64,000 nt of DNA, from assembly GCF_011617705.1 (NCBI RefSeq), contig NZ_CP050154.1, positions 2,294,001 to 2,358,000 of the forward strand, given 5' to 3'. The notes under the pieces were generated by a model. It was not told where the DNA came from. It searched no databases and worked only from the letters and a program-made list of their open reading frames with translations. Source of the stretch: Brevibacterium limosum (GTDB taxonomy: Bacteria; Actinomycetota; Actinomycetes; Actinomycetales; Brevibacteriaceae). The position numbers and the translations under genes were made by a program. Within the stretch, counting starts at the first letter, position 1; each line of letters opens with the position of its first letter. Below, in pieces: positions 21,701 through 29,683 of the stretch.

Positions 21701-22481
21701 CTCCGTGCAGCGCAAGGACGCCCTCGTGGCGTGGGAGGCTCAGTTCGGCGACTTCGCACAGGGTGCGCAGACGGTCATCGACGAGTTCATCTCCTCCTCC
21801 GAGCAGAAGTGGCAGCAGAACTCCGGTGTCGTCATGCTCCTGCCGCACGGCTATGAAGGGCAGGGACCTGACCACTCATCGGGCCGCATCGAGCGTTACC
21901 TGCAGCTGTGTGCGGAGAACAATATGACGGTCGCCTACCCGTCCTCGGGCGCCTCGTACTTCCACCTGCTGCGTCGCCACGCCACGACGACGAACAAGCG
22001 TCCGCTCATCGTCTTCACCCCGAAGTCGATGCTGCGCCTCAAGGCCGCGGCGAACTCGCCGGAAGAATTCACTTCGGGCAAGTTCCAGGCTGTCATCGAC
22101 GATACGGATGTCGACGCCTCGCAGGTCGAGCGTGTCGTCCTCGTCTCCGGCAAGCTCTATTGGGAGCTCAAGGCCAAGCGCGAGAAGGACGGCGACACGA
22201 AGATGGCTCTCGTCCGCCTCGAGCAGCTCTACCCGCTCGACGAGGCAGGAATCACCGCCGTGCTCGACCGCTTCCCGGCCGATGCCGAAATCGTCTGGGC
22301 TCAGGAAGAGCCGGAGAACCAGGGTGCATGGCCGTTCATGGCCCTGCATCTGCCCGAGCTCCTCGGCGGCCGTGAGGTCAAGGTCATCTCCCGTGCAGCT
22401 TCTGCAGCCACCTCGACCGGGCTCAAGCACTTCCACGATGTGCAGCAGAAGGAACTCGTCGACCGGATCTTCAGCCGGTGA
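18771..22481 (+). CDS. kgd: Multifunctional 2-oxoglutarate decarboxylase/dehydrogenase (Kgd, SucA-like E1 with fused E2 core)
   Basis: 1236 residues, the size of the actinobacterial enzyme. The N-terminal tail NEWLVEELYEQYKSD is that of E1o; an Ala/Lys/Pro-rich linker (about 45-125) leads to an E2-like acyltransferase domain without lipoyl domain (about 125-370, His in TYDHRVIQGA). The thiamine-diphosphate E1 part follows (about 400-1236; IGMAHRGRLNVL, GDAAFAGQGVV, YRRRGHNEGDDPS). It decarboxylates 2-oxoglutarate and supplies succinyl transfer in the TCA cycle with Lpd and an E2p in trans. The start is GTG with only a weak ribosome site. The next gene overlaps its stop. Confidence 0.96.
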   Translation: MSVNTPNRTVEDFGSNEWLVEELYEQYKSDKNSVDQSWWPFFDKYEKNGGGAQSAAEPAAKQEAKPAAKKSDAKASAPAAAPATSRGVTPSSAESETLKAETKSVPKVTPKETAPKPAPEETITPLRGPAKLIAKNMDESLEVPTATSVRALPAKALIDNRIVINSHLKRTRGGKVSFTHLIGFAVIRALQNFPSQNVSYDVRDGKPVMISPAHINFGLAIDVPKKDGSRTLLVPNVKKAETLTFRQFVDAYDGLVDKARQGKLTADDFAGTSVSLTNPGGIGTVHSVPRLTKGQGCIIGVGALDYPAEFQGASQQTINSLAVSKVLTLTSTYDHRVIQGAGSGEFLKLVHSYLLGEDGFYDDVFESLRLPYEPVRWVPDVSAEDQDDVNKTARVIELIDAYRTRGHLMANIDPLVYRQRSHPDLDINQHGLTLWDLEREFPTGGFGSKPMMPFRNILGLLRESYCRTTGFEYMHIADPVQRRWFQSKIEVPHQELTRSEQGHILGRLNAAEAFETFLQTKYIGQKRFSLEGGESAIVLLDEILNQSADTGLDEVAIGMAHRGRLNVLTNIAGKSYAQIFREFDGTMSPDSVQGSGDVKYHLGTEGSFTSPSGNTTGVYVAANPSHLETVDPILEGIVRAKQDLVDQGESGFTVLPVLVHGDAAFAGQGVVTETLNLSELRGYRTGGTVHVIINNQVGFTTPPASARSSFYCTDVAKSINAPIFHVNGDDPEAVVRAARLAFEYRQEFNRDVVIDLVCYRRRGHNEGDDPSMTQPTMYSLIEKKGSVRKLYTESLVGRKCITDEEAAEALKDYQSKLESAFAETKEAETGPYDGEAFNAPYEPSDIETFNDAETAISPEMLQRIGEAFTEIPEGFTVHKKLRALLEKRKEMSLSGGIDWGFAELLAFGSLLMDGVPVRLAGQDSRRGTFVQRHSVLIDSTNGNEWTPLQNLTEDQARFWVYDSLLSEYAAVGFEYGYSVQRKDALVAWEAQFGDFAQGAQTVIDEFISSSEQKWQQNSGVVMLLPHGYEGQGPDHSSGRIERYLQLCAENNMTVAYPSSGASYFHLLRRHATTTNKRPLIVFTPKSMLRLKAAANSPEEFTSGKFQAVIDDTDVDASQVERVVLVSGKLYWELKAKREKDGDTKMALVRLEQLYPLDEAGITAVLDRFPADAEIVWAQEEPENQGAWPFMALHLPELLGGREVKVISRAASAATSTGLKHFHDVQQKELVDRIFSR

Positions 22482-23092
22482 GCAGCGACATCACCACAAC
22501 CATCGCCGTGGTCGGAGGCCCGTTGGTCGCCGGCCACGGCGATGGCCGTGGTCTCGGGTGGGTCGGTCGGGTGACGGCGAGGACTCTGCCGAGCGTGCCG
22601 GAGCTCAAGGTGTATCCGCTGGCGGTGCCGGCTGAAGACACCGCAGGGCTCCATGCGCGCACCATCGCCGAGGCGTCTCTGCGGTTCACTCCGGACGGAG
22701 ACAATCGTCTGGTGCTGGCTCTGGCCTCCGGGGATCTCGATTCGGGTCGTTCGGTGGCCCGGGCCCGCCTCGATGTGGCCAACATCCTCGACGAGGCCTT
22801 GGCCCGGAAGGTCTCGACCTTCGTGCTCGGCCCACCGCCGGAGCACGACGGGGACCGCAATCGTCGCATCGCCGAGCTCAATGCCAGCTTCTCCGATGTG
22901 GCCAAGAGGCGCGGCATCACCTACGTCGACACCTTCACTCCGCTCCTCGGTCATCCCGTATGGCAGCGTGAAGTCGCTTCGTCACGGAACCATCTGCCGG
23001 CACAGGAAGGCTACGGTCTGCTGGCCTGGCTGGTCCTGCACCGCGGCTGGTTCAACTGGCTGGGGGTCCAGGACGTCCTCGGCGACAGCTGA
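22478..23092 (+). CDS. SGNH/GDSL hydrolase-like protein without the catalytic serine
   Basis: 204 residues with the flavodoxin-like SGNH fold pattern. The strand-turn that normally reads GDSL is VVGGPLVAGHGDGRG, so the nucleophile Ser is replaced by Pro. The block V His may be in SRNHLPAQEGY; FVLGPPPEHDGDRNRR resembles block III. It is probably either non-hydrolytic or uses another residue. The start GTG overlaps the kgd stop (GTGA), so it is co-translated with the TCA enzyme; the functional link is unknown. Confidence 0.7.
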   Translation: MSSDITTTIAVVGGPLVAGHGDGRGLGWVGRVTARTLPSVPELKVYPLAVPAEDTAGLHARTIAEASLRFTPDGDNRLVLALASGDLDSGRSVARARLDVANILDEALARKVSTFVLGPPPEHDGDRNRRIAELNASFSDVAKRRGITYVDTFTPLLGHPVWQREVASSRNHLPAQEGYGLLAWLVLHRGWFNWLGVQDVLGDS

Positions 23093-23241
23093 GCAGAGTC
23101 TGCGAGGACAGCCGAGCAACCATCCACGGCGCCTGAGCGCACTATCCCCTCGAGCCGATTCGGCAAGGTCTGTGACCAGGTCCGGCTTTGCTCTGCTCGG
23201 GCGATCATGAGACAATTAACCGTCTATCAAAGGAGGGCACA

Positions 23242-23316
23242 ATGAGCAAGCGTGGCCGTAAGCGTCGCGATCGCCGCCGTAAGAAAGCAAACCACGGCAA
23301 GCGTCCAAACGCATGA
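23242..23316 (+). CDS. Ribosomal protein bL37 (24 residues)
   Basis: A very short basic protein, MSKRGRKRRDRRRKKANHGK plus RPNA. It closely matches the 24-residue large-subunit protein first seen in mycobacterial ribosome structures, where it lies near the peptidyl transferase region; its gene also sits next to a SigH-type sigma operon there. A textbook Shine-Dalgarno AAAGGAGGG lies 5 nt before the ATG. A strong terminator follows 30 bp downstream. It is easily missed because of its size. Confidence 0.9.
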   Translation: MSKRGRKRRDRRRKKANHGKRPNA

Positions 23317-23345
23317 TTCGCTGATTCGCTCAGTGAATGACGAAG

Positions 23346-23376
23346 GCGGGAAGAGATTCGATTCTCTTCCCGCTTT
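23346..23376. terminator. Terminator between bL37 and the anti-sigma gene (probably bidirectional)
   Basis: A perfect 11-bp stem (23346-23356 with 23363-23373), a 6-nt TTCGAT loop and TTT after it on the plus strand. It lies between two convergent genes and could serve both. Confidence 0.85.
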
Positions 23377-23416
23377 CGTTGTGTCCGGTGTTCCCGTGGT
23401 GGGTCCGGGTCTCCGG

Positions 23417-23674
23417 TCAGGAGTTCTGTTCGAGAGCGATCCGCTGCCGGATCTTCTCGCGCAAGCCCATCGGTGCCCGATCGTGGCTGCATGACCGTCG
23501 TACGAGTTCCTTCAGCAGCGCTTCGATCTCGTACTCGTCGTGGCACGACGGGCACTGTTCGAGGTGGATCGAGATCTCACGGATCTCCGTCGTCGTCAGC
23601 TCTCCGTCGAGGTAGTGGTAGATGCGGGTCAGAGACTCGGCCCTGACGCTCTCGCAGCATCCTTCGTTGCTCAT
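23417..23674 (-). CDS. rsrA: Zinc anti-sigma factor (RsrA/RshA-like)
   Basis: 85 residues. The ZAS motif is present as HLEQCPSC (His-x3-Cys-x2-Cys), with more cysteines near the N-terminus (EGCC) and in RRSCSHDR. This pattern is that of thiol-oxidation-sensing anti-sigma factors, which release their sigma factor under disulfide stress and usually operate in mycothiol-containing bacteria. It overlaps the sigma gene by 4 nt (ATGA), ensuring matched synthesis. Confidence 0.9.
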   Translation of the reverse strand: MSNEGCCESVRAESLTRIYHYLDGELTTTEIREISIHLEQCPSCHDEYEIEALLKELVRRSCSHDRAPMGLREKIRQRIALEQNS

Positions 23675-24327
23675 TTCGCACCTCCCTCGGTATCCACGAA
23701 ACCGCGTTCGGCAGCGTAATCGGCCAGCATCTCCCGCAGCTGTCGGCGCCCGCGGTGCAGTCGCGACATCACCGTGCCGATCGGCGTCTCCATGATCTCG
23801 GCGATCTCCTTGTACGGCAGGCCTTCGACATCGGCATAGTAGACGACCATGCGGAAGTCCTCGGGCAGCGCCGAGAGCGCCTCCTTGACGTCGGTGTCGG
23901 GAAGGTGATCGAGGGCTTCGAGCTCGGCGGAACGCCCGTCAGAGGACGAGTGGCTGTTCGCCTGGGCGATCTGCCAGTCCTCGATGTCCTCGCTGCCGTG
24001 TTCCTTCGGCTGGCGCTGCTTCTTGCGATAGTTGTTGATGAAGGTGTTCGTCAGGATCCTGTACAGCCAGGCCTTGAGGTTGGTTCCGGGCTTGTATTGG
24101 TGGAAGGCCGCATAGGCCTTCGCATAGGCTTCCTGGACGAGATCCTCGGCGTCGGCAGGATTGCGGGTCATGCGCAGAGCAGCCGCGTAGAGCTGATTGA
24201 CATATTCCAGAGCATCCCGCTCGAAACGAGCCGACCTCTCGGCATCGGTTTCGGGGACTTCTTTGACTGATTCGGTCATCGCAGTCAATGGTACGCCCGT
24301 TCTCTCCAGGACGGCAGTGGCGCTCAT
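23671..24327 (-). CDS. sigR: ECF sigma factor, SigR/SigH type
   Basis: 218 residues. Region 2 (about 30-100; [38 protein letters not shown]) and region 4 (about 145-205; [20 protein letters not shown]) are canonical for the SigR/SigH group that controls thioredoxin, mycothiol recycling and proteostasis genes. The ATG at 24327 follows GAAGGAG. It is cotranscribed with the anti-sigma gene. A GGGAAT...GTTG promoter 75 nt upstream fits the group's own consensus, implying positive autoregulation. Confidence 0.92.
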   Translation of the reverse strand: MSATAVLERTGVPLTAMTESVKEVPETDAERSARFERDALEYVNQLYAAALRMTRNPADAEDLVQEAYAKAYAAFHQYKPGTNLKAWLYRILTNTFINNYRKKQRQPKEHGSEDIEDWQIAQANSHSSSDGRSAELEALDHLPDTDVKEALSALPEDFRMVVYYADVEGLPYKEIAEIMETPIGTVMSRLHRGRRQLREMLADYAAERGFVDTEGGAK

Positions 24328-24400
24328 AGACTTCTCCTTCTGCCTGTCGACTTCGCGACGGATGCACCCGTCTGCACCCGTCGAATGGCTTCACCCGGTA

Positions 24401-24429
24401 CAACATCGGACTGGCGTCCCACTATTCCC
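24401..24429 (-). promoter_or_regulatory. SigR-type promoter of the sigma/anti-sigma operon
   Basis: On the minus strand GGGAAT (24429-24424) and GTTG (24404-24401) are separated by 19 nt, close to the SigR/SigH consensus GGAAT-N18-GTT. The -10 lies about 75 nt before the start codon of the sigma gene. Confidence 0.6.
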
Positions 24430-24482
24430 GCCGCAGCAGTTATGCTTGCCAGTGAGATGACCGCCACGTAGGAAGGACCACT

Positions 24483-24980
24483 GTGTCTCCCATTCGTCTT
24501 ATCGCACGGCCCATGCTGGCCGCCGGCTACATCCTCAACGGCGTCGACCGACTGCGCAAGCCGGAGGCAGCGGCCGCATCCGTCGGCCCGCTCCTCAACC
24601 AAGCCCGCAAACAGGTCGATGTCCCCGTCGACGCAGTGACTCTCGCCCGTGCCACCGGAGTGGCCCAGGTCGCCGCCGGTTCGCTGCTGGCCATCGGCCG
24701 CTTCCCGCGCCTCAGCGCTTCGATCCTCGTCGGCACCTACCTGCTCGACACTGTCGGTGAACGTCTGTCTGCCGACAGGGCGACGTCGAAGGAGGAGAAG
24801 CAGGCCCGCAACGAACGCACCGTGCTGCGCACCTCGATGCTCGGCGGCGCCCTGCTCGCTGCCGTCGACACCGCAGGACGTCCCGGTCTGTGGTGGCGCA
24901 CCCAACACGCAGCCGAAGACCTCTGGTCGAGTGTCGAGGACACCTCGAAGCAGGCTCTGAGCGCGCTCGGAGTTGACTGA
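24483..24980 (+). CDS. DoxX family membrane protein
   Basis: 165 residues with about four hydrophobic segments; the opening RPMLAAGYILNGVDRLRKP is characteristic of DoxX proteins. Some members sit with superoxide dismutase and rhodanese in oxidant-responsive membrane complexes in mycobacteria; here it is divergent from the SigR operon, which may be meaningful. The start is GTG, preceded by GGAAGG. It overlaps the following aroA frame by 8 nt. Confidence 0.8.
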   Translation: MSPIRLIARPMLAAGYILNGVDRLRKPEAAAASVGPLLNQARKQVDVPVDAVTLARATGVAQVAAGSLLAIGRFPRLSASILVGTYLLDTVGERLSADRATSKEEKQARNERTVLRTSMLGGALLAAVDTAGRPGLWWRTQHAAEDLWSSVEDTSKQALSALGVD

Positions 24981-26316
24981 CATCTCCACGCACACTCCCC
25001 CGGTGACCGGCGACTGGCAGGCGCCGGTCGCCGGTTCCGCTGTCTCTGCCACTGTCTCCGTTCCCGGTTCCAAGTCTCTGACGAACCGGTATCTCATCCT
25101 GGCAGCGCTGGCCCGTTCAGACTCCGACCTCAAGGGATGGCTGCGCAGCCGCGATACCCTGCTCATGGTCGAAGCCCTGCGCCGCCTCGGTGCCGTGATC
25201 GACGAGGACGGCGATGTGCTCCATATCGAGCCGATCCCCTTCACCGGTTCGGATATGCCCGCAGACGGTGCTGTGCGGGATTCGTCTCCGATCACCATCG
25301 ACTGCGGTCTCGCCGGAACCGTGATGCGCTTCATCCCTCCGCTCGCCGCGCTCACCGGGCGTGAAGTCGTCCTCGACGGGGACGAGCAGGCCCGAGTGCG
25401 GCCGATGTCGGTGACGATCGATTCTCTGCGGGAACTCGGTGCATCGATCACGTCTGCCGAGGGCACGCTGCCGATGACGATCCATGCCGACTCGCAGCTG
25501 CGCGGCGGCCATCTCGGCATCGATGCCAGCGCCTCCAGCCAGTTCGTCTCCGGTCTGCTGCTCGCCGCACCCGTCATGCCCTTGGGCCTCGAACTGACGA
25601 ATACTGCCGACACGGTGCCCAGTCGGATGCATGTGGATATGACGATCGAAGTCCTCCGGGACGCCGGCGTCGACATCAGCGAACCCGAGCCCGAACACTG
25701 GAACGTCGAACCCGGACTGCCGCGCGGACTCGACGTCCAGGTCGAACCCGACCTCTCCAACGCCGCCGCCTTCGCCGCAGCCGCCCTTGCCACCGGCGGT
25801 TCCGTGACCATCGCCGACTGGCCCGTGCACACGACCCAGGCCGGCGACGGCTTCCGCGACATCGCCGAGGCCTTCGGAGCGACGGTGCGCCTCGACCGGG
25901 ACGGACTGCATGTGCAGGGACCGGAGAGGCTCACAGCGGTCGATCTCGACCTGTCGGCCGTCGGCGAGCTCACCCCCGTGGTCTCGGCCCTCGCGGCGCT
26001 GGCCGAAGGCACTTCGCAGCTGCGCGGGATCGGACACCTGCGCGGGCACGAAACCGATCGCCTGGCGGCTCTGACCAGAGAGTACGGTGCCATCGGCGTC
26101 GATGTCGTCGAGCATGCCGAGGCGCTGACGATCACCGGCACCACCCAGCTTCGCCCGGCGCTGTGGCACACCTACCACGACCACCGTATGGTCATGGCCG
26201 GTGCCGTCCTCGCCCTGCGCAGCAGCGGAATGGTCATCGAGAACGCCGGCACCGTGGCCAAGACCCTGCCGGACTTCACCCAGCTGTGGGAAGACATGCT
26301 CACCCCCGGAGCCTGA
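24973..26316 (+). CDS. aroA: 3-phosphoshikimate 1-carboxyvinyltransferase (EPSP synthase)
   Basis: Sixth step of the shikimate pathway: PEP plus shikimate 3-phosphate gives EPSP. 447 residues from the TTG at 24973; a GTG at 25003 is an alternative, and neither has a convincing ribosome site, so translation probably couples to the DoxX stop. Signatures: SVPGSKSLTNRYLILAALA near the N-terminus, GLAGTVMRFIPPLAAL, DSQLRGG, HDHRMVMAGA at the C-terminus. It is followed after 1 nt by rsgA. Confidence 0.95.
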   Translation: MTDISTHTPPVTGDWQAPVAGSAVSATVSVPGSKSLTNRYLILAALARSDSDLKGWLRSRDTLLMVEALRRLGAVIDEDGDVLHIEPIPFTGSDMPADGAVRDSSPITIDCGLAGTVMRFIPPLAALTGREVVLDGDEQARVRPMSVTIDSLRELGASITSAEGTLPMTIHADSQLRGGHLGIDASASSQFVSGLLLAAPVMPLGLELTNTADTVPSRMHVDMTIEVLRDAGVDISEPEPEHWNVEPGLPRGLDVQVEPDLSNAAAFAAAALATGGSVTIADWPVHTTQAGDGFRDIAEAFGATVRLDRDGLHVQGPERLTAVDLDLSAVGELTPVVSALAALAEGTSQLRGIGHLRGHETDRLAALTREYGAIGVDVVEHAEALTITGTTQLRPALWHTYHDHRMVMAGAVLALRSSGMVIENAGTVAKTLPDFTQLWEDMLTPGA

Positions 26317-26317
26317 T

Positions 26318-27421
26318 ATGGCGAAGATCTTTCGCGACGAGGACTACCGTCCCCGGCCGAACCGACGCGGATCACGTCCCCGGACGAAGAACCGCCCCGA
26401 CCACAAGGACGCTGCGTCCGGCTTGGTCACCGCGGTCGATCGGGGCCGCTACCGCGTCATCCTCGCCGATGACGACGGGAACTTCCCGTCGACTCCCCCG
26501 GCTCGGAGGAAGGGGAAACGGTCTCGCGGGGCCACCTCGGTGACCGCTGTGCGAGCCTCGCACCTGCGCAGACAGGCGATCGTGCCCGGCGACATCGTCC
26601 GCCTAGTCGGCGACACCTCGGGTGCGGAGGGCACTCTCGCCAGGTTGGTCGAGATCACCGAACGGCAGACCCTGCTGCGCCGCAGCGCCGATGACACCGA
26701 CCCGACCGAGCGCGTCCTCGTGGCCAATGTCGATGTCATGGGCATCGTCACGGCCACGATGGACCCCGAACCCTCGTTCGGCCTCATCGACCGTGCTCTC
26801 GTCGCGGCTTTCGATGCGGGGATCACTCCCCTGCTCATCGTCACGAAGACCGATCTGCGGCCGGCCACGGAGCTCAAGGAACGCTTCTCCGCGTCCGGGA
26901 TCGACATCGTGGAGTCCTCCATCGATCCCGATGCTGAGCCGACCGATACGACAGTCGCCGAGAACGACGCGGCCCGGGACGAGGCAGAACCCCACGCCGA
27001 GGTGGCCGAACGCCTCCGAGGACGCATCAGCGTCCTCGTCGGCCATTCCGGGGTGGGCAAGTCCACGCTGACCAACGTTCTCGTTCCCGCCGCCGACCGC
27101 GCCACCGGCCAGGTCAACGACGTCACCGGACGTGGACGTCACACCTCGTCCTCGGCCGTGTGCCTGCCGTTGGAGCGCGGCGGATGGCTCATCGACACCC
27201 CGGGAGTGCGCAGCTTCGGCCTGGCTCATGTGGACCGGGAGACCCTGCTCTCGGCCTTCCCTGAACTCGTCGCCGCCACGGCCGACTGCCCCCGCGGATG
27301 CACGCACCTCGCCGGCTCCCCCGGCTGCCGCCTCGATGAGTGGGTGGCCGACGGCAGAGCCGGGCCCGGAGGAGTCTCAAGGTTGGAGTCCCTGCGCCGG
27401 CTGCTGCCCTCGACTGGATAG
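26318..27421 (+). CDS. rsgA: Small-subunit ribosome maturation GTPase RsgA
   Basis: Circularly permuted GTPase that assists late 30S assembly. The start is the ATG at 26318 (MAKIFRDEDYRP), 1 nt after the aroA stop; the frame upstream is antisense-like noise. 367 residues: N-terminal OB fold (about 35-110), then permuted G domain with TKTDL (G4) before GHSGVGKST (G1) and DTPGVRSFG (G3), then the C-terminal zinc motif DCPRGCTHLAGSPGC. aroA-rsgA-hisN is a common actinobacterial order. Confidence 0.95.
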   Translation: MAKIFRDEDYRPRPNRRGSRPRTKNRPDHKDAASGLVTAVDRGRYRVILADDDGNFPSTPPARRKGKRSRGATSVTAVRASHLRRQAIVPGDIVRLVGDTSGAEGTLARLVEITERQTLLRRSADDTDPTERVLVANVDVMGIVTATMDPEPSFGLIDRALVAAFDAGITPLLIVTKTDLRPATELKERFSASGIDIVESSIDPDAEPTDTTVAENDAARDEAEPHAEVAERLRGRISVLVGHSGVGKSTLTNVLVPAADRATGQVNDVTGRGRHTSSSAVCLPLERGGWLIDTPGVRSFGLAHVDRETLLSAFPELVAATADCPRGCTHLAGSPGCRLDEWVADGRAGPGGVSRLESLRRLLPSTG

Positions 27422-27430
27422 GCTGGAGGC

Positions 27431-28222
27431 ATGAACGACCTCGACTTGGCGATCGAACTCGCCGATCTCGCCGATGCCATCAGCCACCCGCACTTTCGGG
27501 CACAGGACTTCTCCGTCGAAACCAAACCCGATCTCACCCCGGTCACCGAATGCGACCGTGCGGTGGAGAAGACGATCATGGGCCGCCTCACCGAGGTCCG
27601 ACCCGATGACAGCGTGCTCGGGGAGGAATTCGGGGCACATGGGGAATCATCGCGACGGTGGATCATCGATCCCATCGACGGGACGAAGAACTTCGTCCGC
27701 GGAGTGCCCGTCTGGGCGACGCTGATCTCCCTCTACGACGGCGACCGGCCGCTGCTCGGTGTGGTCTCCGCTCCAGCGCTCGGGCGCCGGTGGTGGGCGG
27801 TATCGGGTCAGGGCGCCTTCGCGACAGAACTCGGTTCCCCGGCCGAACGCATCACCGTGTCGTCGGTCGATGCCCTCGCCGACGCCTCACTGTCGTATTC
27901 GTCGCTGTCGGGCTGGAAGGAACTCGGGATCCTCGATGAGTTCCTCGGCCTCTGCGATTCGCTGTGGCGCACACGCGGATACGGCGACTTCTACTCGTAT
28001 ATGCTGCTGGCCGAGGGTGCGGTCGACCTCGCCTGCGAACCGGAACTCGCGCTCTACGATATGGGCGCGCTCGTGCCCATCGTCCTCGAAGCCGGAGGCA
28101 CCTTCACGAACACGGCCGGGGTCCCCGGTCCCTTCGGCGGCAATGCCTTGGCCAGCAATTCACGACTCCATGAGGCCGCTCTCGATCGGCTCGGCCGGGT
28201 CGCTCCTGCGGAGGTGTCGTGA
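27431..28222 (+). CDS. hisN: Histidinol-phosphatase, inositol-monophosphatase family
   Basis: 263 residues of the IMPase superfamily. Metal site motifs GEEFG and WIIDPIDGTKNFVRG (about residues 70-95) and the C-terminal CEPELALYDMGALVPI are present. In actinobacteria this gene next to aroA/rsgA is HisN, which removes phosphate from histidinol phosphate in histidine synthesis. A GGAGG site precedes the ATG. The stop overlaps the next ATG by 1 nt. Confidence 0.9.
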   Translation: MNDLDLAIELADLADAISHPHFRAQDFSVETKPDLTPVTECDRAVEKTIMGRLTEVRPDDSVLGEEFGAHGESSRRWIIDPIDGTKNFVRGVPVWATLISLYDGDRPLLGVVSAPALGRRWWAVSGQGAFATELGSPAERITVSSVDALADASLSYSSLSGWKELGILDEFLGLCDSLWRTRGYGDFYSYMLLAEGAVDLACEPELALYDMGALVPIVLEAGGTFTNTAGVPGPFGGNALASNSRLHEAALDRLGRVAPAEVS

Positions 28223-29487
28223 TGCCGGACATCATGAGGGCCCCGCTGTGGCATGCGATGGCCGACGCCGCAGGTCTGACGAACCCTGACGGGTCGATCG
28301 GTGAGACGATCTACGGGCAGATGACGAAGTTCGCTGCGGAGGTCGGTGCCGTCAACCTCGGGCAGGGTGCTCCGGGCACTGAGCCGCCGGAGGACCTCAT
28401 CGCCGCCACCGCCGAGGCGATGCGGGCCGGTTTCAATCAGTACGCCCCCGGTCAGGGTTTCCCGCGGCTGCTCGAAGCAGTGGCTGCCCAGCGCGGTCGG
28501 GATTTCGGTCAGCAGGTGGCCCCGGACGAGGTGCTCTATACCGCGGGTGCCACAGAAGGTCTGACGGCTGCGATCTTGGCTCTGCTGCCGCGCGGCGGCT
28601 CCCTCGTCGCATTCGAACCGTTCTACGATTCCTATCCTGCGGCGATCGCCGCTGCAGGCGGTGCGCTGCACACGGTCCCGATCCTGCACGAGGGGCACGG
28701 AGGCTTCGTCCCTGATTGGGAGGCCTTCGATCGGGTGGTCGCCGAGGTCGATCCTGCGATCATCCTTGTCAACACCCCACACAATCCCACCGGCTTCGTC
28801 TTCTCCGCCGCTGACCTCGCCCGGATCGGTCGTGCCGCCGCGGGGGTCGACGCCTGGGTGCTCTCCGATGAGGTCTACGAACAGCTCGTCCTCACCGATC
28901 AGGGGCATGTTCCTCCCGCCGTGGCGATCGGGGATTCCGCACGTGTCGTCACGGTCTCCTCGGCGGGCAAATCCTGGAACGCCACGGGGTGGAAGATCGG
29001 CTGGGTCATCGCCGCCCCCGAGGTGCGGCAGGCCATTCAGACGGTCAAGCAGTTCCTGTCGTTCACAGCCGGTGGTCCGATGCAGATCGGCATGGCCGAT
29101 ATGCTCACTGGCGATTCGCAGTTCGTCGCAGAGAATCGGGCTTCTCTGCGGGCGCGTGCGGAGGTGCTCGTGTCCGCCTGTCGCACAGTGCCCGGCGCGG
29201 GTGTGTCGACCCCGCAGGCCGGCTACTTCACAGTGGTGGATTTCTCTGCGCTGACGGATCTCGATGCCTTCGAGCTCAATGCTCTTCTGGCTAGGAAGTT
29301 CGGTCTGGTCGGAATCCCCGTTCCAGCGCTGTGCAGGCCGGGCAGCTCGGCCTACGAGGCCTATCGGTCCTCGATCCGGTATTCGTTCTGCAAATCGGTC
29401 GCCGACGTGGACTCGGGCGCACAGCTGCTCATCGCCCTCGGAGGGCATCTGCGCGAGAGCCCGGACGCTCTGCGGCAGCGGCCATGA
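28222..29487 (+). CDS. Class I/II PLP aminotransferase (DapC / methionine aminotransferase-like)
   Basis: 421 residues, fold type I. The PLP lysine lies in SAGKSWNATGWKIGW (about residue 245); NTPHNPTGFVF, SDEVYEQLV and NLGQGAPGTEPPEDLI match the branch that includes DapC-type N-succinyldiaminopimelate, methionine and kynurenine aminotransferases. The ATG at 28222 has GGAGG 7 nt upstream; the GTG immediately before it is an alternative. The lysine genes in this window do not include dapC, so that role is possible but unproven. Confidence 0.85.
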   Translation: MPDIMRAPLWHAMADAAGLTNPDGSIGETIYGQMTKFAAEVGAVNLGQGAPGTEPPEDLIAATAEAMRAGFNQYAPGQGFPRLLEAVAAQRGRDFGQQVAPDEVLYTAGATEGLTAAILALLPRGGSLVAFEPFYDSYPAAIAAAGGALHTVPILHEGHGGFVPDWEAFDRVVAEVDPAIILVNTPHNPTGFVFSAADLARIGRAAAGVDAWVLSDEVYEQLVLTDQGHVPPAVAIGDSARVVTVSSAGKSWNATGWKIGWVIAAPEVRQAIQTVKQFLSFTAGGPMQIGMADMLTGDSQFVAENRASLRARAEVLVSACRTVPGAGVSTPQAGYFTVVDFSALTDLDAFELNALLARKFGLVGIPVPALCRPGSSAYEAYRSSIRYSFCKSVADVDSGAQLLIALGGHLRESPDALRQRP

Positions 29488-29567
29488 TCGGCTGACGGGC
29501 TCACCGCTGGCAGAGATGAGGCCGCAGCGATGCAGCCTGTGCTGGTTCCTCTGAGCAGGGACCGACG

Positions 29568-29600
29568 AAGGGGCGAACCGCTGATTCGGTTCGCCCCTTC
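29568..29600. terminator. Bidirectional terminator after the aminotransferase gene
   Basis: A perfect 13-bp stem (29568-29580 with 29587-29599) and loop CTGATT, between a plus-strand operon end and the convergent yceI gene. The A and T runs at its edges are short but occur on both strands. Confidence 0.8.
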
Positions 29601-29683
29601 TGTATCGGGCAGTGACACTGCCGGCTGAGTCTGTCCGCCTGACGGCGCTGTCGCCGTTCAGGCAGAAACTGCCTCAGTGCAGA

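Noticed and set aside
19023..21875. 950-codon minus-strand frame inside kgd
   Set aside because: Spurious antisense frame; the plus-strand enzyme is full length with all motifs.
24324..26171. 615-codon minus-strand frame opposite aroA
   Set aside because: Arg/Ser-rich shadow; aroA is intact on the plus strand.
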